A DNA stretch of 12,603 nucleotides, from the NCBI GenBank assembly GCA_933822405.4, contig CAKOGP040001952.1, positions 1 through 12,603 on the forward strand, in the 5' to 3' direction. This DNA comes from Cylindrotheca closterium. Taxonomy: Eukaryota > Bacillariophyta > Bacillariophyceae > Bacillariales > Bacillariaceae. How positions within the stretch are numbered: position 1 is the stretch's first letter; each line of letters opens with the position of its first letter. This document shows, piece after piece, positions 7,623 to 12,603 of this stretch. The position numbers and the translations under genes are program-made. Below the pieces are notes generated by a model. That model saw nothing but the letters and a program-made list of their open reading frames with translations, was not told the origin of the DNA and ran no database searches.

Positions 7623-7911
7623 ATTTTACATCTGCTGTTTGATACTGCGGGATTTTCACACTTGGCGTACAGTAAGGAGAATTTTGTACTGAATGAGCGC
7701 AAGTTTCGGATAATCTTCCTGCGACCCAAAATGCTTGAAGAGCGTTTCTGCCCTGAAATAGCGTGCCGACCAAAACAAAACTTGAGACTATCGTCGATTT
7801 TGTGGAGTACTGGTAGCTCATACTTGTGTTAAAATATTTCTCTCTATCGTTACATATTCTATCATCATTTCTACATCTAGTTGCTTATTTTTCACAGCAT
7901 GGCCATTTTGA
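7623..7911. other. Spacer downstream of HSF copy 3
   Basis: No gene is supported; the small frames on both strands have no recognisable content. CTGCGACCCAAAATGCTTGAAGAGCG-type sequence near 7721 is homologous to the spacer of unit 1 (near 4040). GAAATAGCGTGCCGACCAAA near 7756 recurs at about 10651 ahead of HSF copy 4. Confidence 0.5.
7836..7880 (-). repeat. Conserved 3'-flank block, copy 3
   Basis: The block lies about 40-70 bp past the stop of HSF copy 3. Its core, CGTTACATATTCTATCATCA, is preceded by TATTTCTCTCTAT, and copy 4 keeps the same context. Probable 3' UTR on the HSF strand. Confidence 0.5.
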
Positions 7912-8658
7912 TTAAATTTGGTAGTCCTTTCGGGTAGTAAATTGGGAATGGCGACGATGACGGTCTTCAGCTGATGTCGCAGGAGAAAGAAACTTCTCCT
8001 TCATCTCTTCTGCATACATGCGGGATAGGTCCGCGGCAACAGGAATATTATCTGGTATCTTTTCATATTCAATGGTATCGAAGGACGTTTCGTCGTGAGT
8101 ATCATTGGTTCTGCTCCGGGCTCGATCATGCTGCCACTGTCCTCCGGCATCATCATGCTTCTGATGATCGCTGGGATACAATGCTGCATCATGTTGTACC
8201 ATTTTCGCCAGCTGCTGTTGTGAGTACCCCGACTTTATTTTTACTCGTTTCATGTGAATACACAGGTCAGGCCGATTCTTAATGAATAATGAGTGGCGGT
8301 AGCCACCATACCTGTCACCTGATTTGAGTATTCGTTCAAACCCCCATAGGTTCAGTTGTCGCAAAAACGATTTGAACTTGGTCTGATTAAAGAAGCGCGG
8401 CATTACCTGCTCTGTGAAGATGTCTTTATCGTGGACCTTGAATGTATCCTGGGGGTGCCCTGGAAGCCACGAAATGATGGACGCATTCCCTTCCTTTTCC
8501 ACTGTGTCCAACATCTGATGTAATCTCCAAGGGAACTGATTGGTGATATCTCCTGCAGATGCCGAATGTTGCGGTGGATTACTTGGAGCTTTCTCGTTGA
8601 CAGAATCATTTACTTCAGGGGCGACAGTTGACTTTTGGTCCGGAGCGGGTTGATTCAT
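7912..8658 (-). CDS. Heat-shock-factor-type transcription factor, copy 3 (248 aa)
   Basis: The HSF winged helix spans about residues 42-141, with the signature NQTKFKSFLRQLNLWGF and the wing GGYRHSLFIKNRP. A Gln/His/Asp-rich linker follows, then the same C-terminal motif as the other copies (FDTIEYEKIPDNIPVAADL, then SRMYAEEM). No HR-A/B heptads are evident. The start at 8658 (MNQPAPDQ) is favoured: the frame is open to an ATG at 8796, but in copy 4 the same leader carries an extra T that breaks this extension. The part encoded by 7931-8442 is identical to copy 4 at every base, while the N-terminal third differs at many positions. The linker differs clearly from copies 1 and 2, so copies 3/4 form one subgroup. 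Confidence 0.9.
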   Translation of the reverse strand: MNQPAPDQKSTVAPEVNDSVNEKAPSNPPQHSASAGDITNQFPWRLHQMLDTVEKEGNASIISWLPGHPQDTFKVHDKDIFTEQVMPRFFNQTKFKSFLRQLNLWGFERILKSGDRYGGYRHSLFIKNRPDLCIHMKRVKIKSGYSQQQLAKMVQHDAALYPSDHQKHDDAGGQWQHDRARSRTNDTHDETSFDTIEYEKIPDNIPVAADLSRMYAEEMKEKFLSPATSAEDRHRRHSQFTTRKDYQI

Positions 8659-9340
8659 CGCAATGGTGCAGACAATGAATTTTTTGAAAGGAGCACAAAA
8701 GGTGGACGGAAAAATGTGACGATTTTCTGAACTGCCGATCCTTGTCACCAGAACGTGTACAGTGGTACTTGCCCAACCACGGCCAAAATATGACATAAGT
8801 GCTAAAATATGACTTAGGGAACTGCGAAGACATCCCCTAGTCGTTTTGCCGGAAGATACATTTTAGGCCCTTGGCCTTGCGGGGTAGTTAAACAGTTGAA
8901 CTTCTGATCATGTGAAAGTGCGCATTGATGAAGCAAGTGCGACTACTTTTATTAATTGGGCGCGTACAGTGTTTCTCTTCTGCCTTGTTCCAATCCGCCT
9001 TTGGACACAAAACGCTTGCTTAAGAGAATCGAGAAATCAATAATTTCCGATGAGCCCCACAGATTTCCTAAACCGGTTCAACTAGTGACTGCACCCATTG
9101 TTCATAAATGAATCAGAGACTCAGTTTGAATTTTTAATTGTATTGTAATATTATACTCGTACCAAGGAGGGTCGTGTCCTGAATCGTATGACTCCCATTG
9201 AACATCTCGGGGACTAGAATTCGCACTGATGTAGCTACTGGAGGCACGTAGAACGTATAGAGTAATTTGACACGTGACTTGGAAAGGTAGTGGCGCGGTC
9301 ATGATCAATAACTTCAAGTAGAGTAGCAAAAAAGCTATTA
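8659..9340. promoter_or_regulatory. Leader and upstream region of HSF copy 3
   Basis: No gene is supported. The first 58 bp (the likely 5' leader of HSF copy 3) match the leader of copy 4 closely. Further upstream the two regions stay alignable for over 700 bp as islands in diverged sequence: a 32-bp identical block at 8785-8816 and the segment around 8898-8926 (ACTTCTGATCATGTGAAAGT). Others lie near 9010-9035 and 9265-9330. Confidence 0.5.
8785..8816 (-). promoter_or_regulatory. Candidate promoter element of HSF copy 3: tandem AAAATATGAC
   Basis: The decamer AAAATATGAC occurs twice, 19 bp apart, within a 32-bp stretch that is identical upstream of copy 4 (11677-11708). The sequence between this block and the start codon has diverged in its distal part. 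It lies 127 bp upstream of the start codon. On the gene strand it contains AAGTCA and TATGTCAT half-sites reminiscent of bZIP targets. Function is inferred from conservation only. Confidence 0.45.
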
Positions 9341-9830
9341 TATTTTATGCAACAAAGTTCTTTTCTAGGACCACGGAGTCTCCCTTGATGATGTATTTCT
9401 ATTGATATCTCAGAATTTGTAGCTGTCGAACTATAATCCTTGTCATCTACCGGTAAATTGCGAGCTGAATATATAGTCTCTGGCGCAAACAACGGTTGTC
9501 TATTCGATGATTCCGTAATCATTTGATCCATGAGGTGTATCCTCAAATCGTCCTCCCCTCTTCAATTGAATCACTTCTGTAAATCCGTTGAGAACCGTGC
9601 TCATTCGGTACTTGATTGAATCCTCTTGCTCGTCTTGCGATGACATAAGACGAAAATGTGCACAATCGCTGCAGCAAACATCCAATGGTCTTTCGCACTC
9701 CATTCTTGACCCAATTGTTGTGACGAATCCAGATCATTGCCACCATGTTCGTCAAGCTGGCATGGGGATATAAGAAGCTCCAATACCATAGTTGTCATCA
9801 AGTGCTCCCGGATGATGCAATCGAGTCAGT
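9341..9830 (-). pseudogene. Damaged copy of the right-edge gene
   Basis: On the minus strand, GGGAGACT...GT...TAGAAAAGAA...ACTTTGTTGCAT near 9346-9388 matches the corresponding part of the right-edge frame (12397-12440): the protein reads IKGDSVVLEK here against IKGDYVVEKK there. After this point the phase differs and stops appear, so the 3' end is broken. Further upstream a frame of 67 residues (9500-9703) contains CCSDCAHFR and FTEVIQLKRGGRFE and looks coding-like, but it is not continuous with the matching part. It probably arose with the duplication that produced HSF copies 3 and 4. The match is short, so the extent and status are uncertain. Confidence 0.45.
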
Positions 9831-9844
9831 CAGTCGCATCAAAC

Positions 9845-10345
9845 TGCCTACGAAAAGGCCATGCAGACATTTTTGAAGCGTCCAAAAGACCATCTCCTTG
9901 AAAACATTTGCAGATGGAGGGTGGTCCTCCAGGTTGCCCACTAAGCCACTTTGTTTGCTTCCTTTCTGATGGTATGAGCAGAGCTAACCTTGGTGTAGCT
10001 CGCGTATCCCAATTGCCAAAGTTCGTTCTCTTGTGCTTTGAGGATCTTGAGTAGGACTAGCCCATCCACGAAACGGTTGTACTAGTAGTTCAATGGAGAG
10101 AGAAGCCCATAAGTAAAGTAAAAGGGCCACAATTGGACATGCTTCTGGTCGTTGGGGGTTATTTGCATATAGACGTGGTCTTGCACGACGTTTCTTGCTG
10201 TCTCCCTTTGTATCCTTTGGCGGACACAATTTGATCTCCAAATGATCACCATATCATTGTATCAATTTCAAAAGAAAACGGCACTATGTCGGCTTTGAAC
10301 ATTGAGTTCCATGTGAGGATCAAGAAACAGTGGCAAAAGATATCG
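9845..10345 (-). pseudogene. Remnant of a tyrosine-recombinase-like (Crypton-type) element
   Basis: Four pieces on the minus strand, in order but in shifting frames, resemble recombinase-like proteins of diatom repeats. These are FLILTWNSMFKADIV (about 10290-10330); then DHLEIKLCPPKDTKGDS and RPRLYANNPQRPEACPIVAL, with LLLYLWAS following (about 10100-10250); then SSAHTIRKEANKVA (about 9950-9985); then RRWSFGRFKNVC (about 9868-9905). The H-x-x-R of HTIRK and the downstream W match the conserved second half of a tyrosine recombinase active site. The position where the nucleophilic Tyr is expected reads Cys. Frameshifts and stops separate the pieces, so it is dead. Family recognition is from memory of the pattern and was not searched. 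Confidence 0.6.
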
Positions 10346-10745
10346 GCGTCGTGGCATGAATTTCTCCAGTAGTAACCAATGACATCATTTCACTTACAAC
10401 TCGTGCGCTATTGCTTTGTTTGTCGTCACGACCGTATCTTTTCCAACTTATGGTGAACTCGGACGGGCATGTTGTTGATACTTGCTGCTTGACGCTACTT
10501 TGAAACTAAATTTACGACAGGATTTCAGGATACATTTTTGCCGTCGTAATCTCGGTCCAAAAAAATCGCAAAAAGGTTCGGACAATTGGAATGTTTCGTT
10601 GGTACGAAATTCGTCTGAGAATCGTGCCACCAAAAAGAGTTTCCGCCATGAAATAGCGTGCCGACCAAAACGAAAGGATGCCAATAAGACTCTCGTCAAT
10701 ATTGTAGGGTATATAGATCGTATATAGATCATCCTTGCGTTAAAA
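10346..10745. other. Spacer downstream of HSF copy 4
   Basis: No supported gene. From about 10640 rightwards the sequence is homologous to 7745-7835 (GAAATAGCGTGCCGACCAAA at about 10651 and 7756), marking the left side of the duplicated block that carries HSF copies 3 and 4. Open frames on both strands (10448-10732 and 10482-10727) have no recognisable content. A short tandem repeat TATATAGATC(G) occurs near 10711-10730. Confidence 0.5.
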
Positions 10746-10790
10746 TATTTCTCTCTATCGTTACATATTCTATTATCACTTTCAATATCT
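10746..10790 (-). repeat. Conserved 3'-flank block, copy 4
   Basis: It follows the stop of HSF copy 4 at about the same distance as in copy 3. The core CGTTACATATTCTATTATCA differs from copy 3 by one base. Confidence 0.5.
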
Positions 10791-10820
10791 AGTTGTGCTT
10801 TTCACAGCATAGCGAGTAGA

Positions 10821-11567
10821 TTAAATTTGGTAGTCCTTCCGGGTAGTAAATTGGGAATGGCGACGATGACGGTCTTCAGCTGATGTCGCAGGAGAAAGAA
10901 ACTTCTCCTTCATCTCTTCTGCATACATGCGGGATAGGTCCGCGGCAACAGGAATATTATCTGGTATCTTTTCATATTCAATGGTATCGAAGGACGTTTC
11001 GTCGTGAGTATCATTGGTTCTGCTCCGGGCTCGATCATGCTGCCACTGTCCTCCGGCATCATCATGCTTCTGATGATCGCTGGGATACAATGCTGCATCA
11101 TGTTGTACCATTTTCGCCAGCTGCTGTTGTGAGTACCCCGACTTTATTTTTACTCGTTTCATGTGAATACACAGGTCAGGCCGATTCTTAATGAATAATG
11201 AGTGGCGGTAGCCACCATACCTGTCACCTGATTTGAGTATTCGTTCAAACCCCCATAGGTTCAGTTGTCGCAAAAACGATTTGAACTTGGTCTGATTAAA
11301 GAAGCGCGGCATTACCTGCTCTGTGAAGATGTCTTTATCGTGGACCTTGAAAGTATCTTGGGGGTGCCCTGACAGCCACGAAATGATGGACGCATTGCCT
11401 TCCTTTTCCACTGTTTCCAACATCTGATGTAATCTCCAAGGGAACTGATTGGTGATATCTCCTGAAGATGCCGAATGTTGCGGTGGATTACTTGGAGCTT
11501 TCTCGTTGGCGGATTCGTTTGCCTCGGGGGTGACAGTGGACTTTTGGTCCGGAGGGGGCGGATTCAT
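10821..11567 (-). CDS. Heat-shock-factor-type transcription factor, copy 4 (248 aa)
   Basis: This is a near-duplicate of copy 3 with the same length, HSF winged helix (about residues 42-141), linker and C-terminal motif. All bases from 10840 to 11351 equal 7931-8442. The N-terminal third differs, including MNPPPPDQ against MNQPAPDQ, and WLSGHPQ where the other three copies have WLPG in the turn between helix 2 and the recognition region. The start at 11567 is the first ATG in frame. An extra T in the leader near 11590 blocks the N-terminal extension that is open in copy 3. The gene is followed by the conserved 3'-flank block and preceded by the 32-bp promoter block. Confidence 0.9.
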   Translation of the reverse strand: MNPPPPDQKSTVTPEANESANEKAPSNPPQHSASSGDITNQFPWRLHQMLETVEKEGNASIISWLSGHPQDTFKVHDKDIFTEQVMPRFFNQTKFKSFLRQLNLWGFERILKSGDRYGGYRHSLFIKNRPDLCIHMKRVKIKSGYSQQQLAKMVQHDAALYPSDHQKHDDAGGQWQHDRARSRTNDTHDETSFDTIEYEKIPDNIPVAADLSRMYAEEMKEKFLSPATSAEDRHRRHSQFTTRKDYQI

Positions 11568-12310
11568 CGCGATGGTGCAGACAATGAATTTTTTTGAAAG
11601 GAGCCCAAAAGGTGGACGGAAAAATGTGGCCTGTATAGTGGCTCATACCCAATCAAGTTGTACCGACTCCCCGACTAAAATATGACATAAGTGCTAAAAT
11701 ATGACTTAACGAATTGCGATTTTATCCCCTACCGTCGAGAAAACTGCATTTATGGCCCCTGGTGGCATTGCCGGGGATTTGAAAAGTTAAACTTCTGATC
11801 ATATGAAAGTGCGCATTTCCGAACCTTTGAGGTGGCAGTTGCGACTCATCCTAAATGAAAATCGCTTCTTGCGTGCTCCATTGCGCCGGCGGGCACCAAA
11901 CCTATGGCTCAAGAGAATCTAGACATCAATAATTCTCAATCAGCCAGACATATTCCCTAAATGATGATTCACCGGTGTTCTGGTATGTATTTGATGTATC
12001 TGGCATCTAATCGATCGATCATAAATGTTCAATCAGAAATGTAAAATTGAGTCAGTGAATTTTGTTTTATTTAATAAAAAAGGAGCGCTGTGGTCTTCAC
12101 TGACTCCTCTCGAACATCTGGGACAAGAAATTTGACCTGACGTATACCGGTAGTAGAATAATTTGACAAGTGACTTGTTGAAAGGTAGTAGCGCTTTCTG
12201 ATGTGGCAAAGGTCATAATCAATAAAACTTCAAGTAAAAGTCGCAAGAAAGCTCCTAATAAGGTATAAGATAGTAGCCAAGAGCTCACGCACCGATGTAG
12301 GTCTTATCAA
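11568..12310. promoter_or_regulatory. Leader and upstream region of HSF copy 4
   Basis: This is a 743-bp interval between the end of the right-edge gene and HSF copy 4, both on the minus strand. No gene is supported within it. It is alignable in islands with 8659-9340 upstream of copy 3: the leader (11568-11626), the 32-bp block (11677-11708), ACTTCTGATCATATGAAAGT near 11791, and the segment at about 12150-12240. Confidence 0.5.
11677..11708 (-). promoter_or_regulatory. Candidate promoter element of HSF copy 4: tandem AAAATATGAC
   Basis: Identical over 32 bp to 8785-8816 and located 110 bp upstream of the start codon (127 bp in copy 3). The flanking sequence immediately on the gene side has diverged beyond easy alignment. 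Confidence 0.45.
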
Positions 12311-12603
12311 TCAATCTTGGCTATTCTTCTTAATCTTCATCCTTGGAACACGGGAGAACAAATCATAGCTATCAGATGTTGCAGCATGATGCAACAAAGT
12401 CTTCTTTTCTACGACATAGTCTCCCTTGATGATTCCCACTGTGTTGTCTCTCAAATCTTGAGGAATCGTAGAGTCTAGCAATGCCGAGACGAACCCTTGC
12501 TTTCTTCGAGGAGACGATTGAATGCTGTTTCGAGAAGGGTTCTCTTCATCTGCATCTTCTGTTGACGAACCATCGGAATAATCCTCGTCCTCACAAGATG
12601 TCG
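12311..12603 (-). CDS. C-terminal part of an unrecognised gene running off the right edge
   Basis: A minus-strand frame enters from beyond the window and stays open for 96 residues to TGA at 12311-12313; the first two bases of the fragment are an incomplete codon. It contains no usable ATG near its beginning, so it is called partial. The visible part starts with an acidic, Ser-rich segment (EDEDYSDGSSTEDADEE), then SPRRKQGFVSALLDSTIPQD, IIKGDYVVEKKTLLHHA and a basic end (PRMKIKKNSQD). Acidic-then-basic composition suggests a nuclear or otherwise soluble protein, but no family is recognised. A damaged homologous copy near 9341-9830 supports its being a real gene. An alternative is that it too is a decayed copy that happens to stay open. 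Confidence 0.5.
   Translation of the reverse strand, partial: TSCEDEDYSDGSSTEDADEENPSRNSIQSSPRRKQGFVSALLDSTIPQDLRDNTVGIIKGDYVVEKKTLLHHAATSDSYDLFSRVPRMKIKKNSQD

Noticed and set aside
8659..8796. 46-residue N-terminal extension of HSF copy 3
   Set aside because: An extra T in the otherwise matching leader of copy 4 breaks this frame, so it is not conserved between near-identical copies.
10448..10732. 94-codon minus-strand frame with overlapping 81-codon plus-strand frame
   Set aside because: Both lie in the spacer between the recombinase remnant and HSF copy 4; the homologous part of the copy 3 spacer does not keep either frame.
10883..11191. 102-codon plus-strand frame, identical in sequence to the one at 7974-8282
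   Set aside because: It is exactly antisense to HSF copies 4 and 3 inside the 512-bp identical tract, so its conservation follows from the HSF genes. It shows no motif of its own.

Overview
The window looks like nuclear DNA of a diatom, probably pennate. Evidence: (i) four heat-shock-factor (HSF) type DNA-binding proteins in tandem, a family known to be strongly expanded in diatoms; (ii) a gene with short GT-AG introns whose product starts with a signal peptide ending in a Phe-containing cleavage motif like the diatom plastid-targeting ASAFAP motif; (iii) a remnant of a tyrosine-recombinase-like transposon and a Harbinger-like miniature element. Assignment below diatom level is not possible from the sequence alone.

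Layout. 395-1633 (+): an unrecognised 412-aa protein with two CxxC pairs around a D...ExK signature, possibly a PD-(D/E)XK nuclease-like fold. 1634-2426: AT-rich intergenic DNA with two CACGTG boxes and a 474-bp MITE (1861-2334; 27-bp perfect terminal inverted repeats, TAA target duplication) that ends about 90 bp before the next gene. 2427-3912 (+): a four-exon gene for a 384-aa, probably plastid-targeted membrane protein. Convergent to it is HSF copy 1 (4216-4971, -).

5158-11567 is a tandem expansion. HSF copy 2 (6226-7077, -), copy 3 (7912-8658, -) and copy 4 (10821-11567, -) follow. Decayed copies of exon 4 of the plastid-protein gene lie at 5533-5957 and 7268-7622, each ahead of HSF copy 2 or 3 in the same tail-to-tail arrangement as the intact pair. 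The simplest reading is that a block containing [last exon of the plastid gene > < HSF] was duplicated repeatedly; the partner exon rotted while the HSF frame stayed open. Copies 3 and 4 come from a later, larger duplication that also carried more than 700 bp of upstream DNA and the 3' end of a further minus-strand gene. That gene is present as a partial reading frame at the right edge (12311-12603) and as a damaged copy near 9340-9830. Between the damaged copy and HSF copy 4 lies a decayed tyrosine-recombinase-like element (about 9845-10345, -).

The HSF copies show exact-identity blocks bounded by diverged sequence (237 nt between copies 1 and 2; 512 nt between 3 and 4), which suggests gene conversion. 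All four keep a C-terminal motif after a diverged linker and lack an obvious HR-A/B oligomerisation coiled coil. Copy 2 has lost the start codon used by its paralogues and has a 1-nt deletion that changes its C-terminal frame. I found no rRNA, tRNA or CRISPR.
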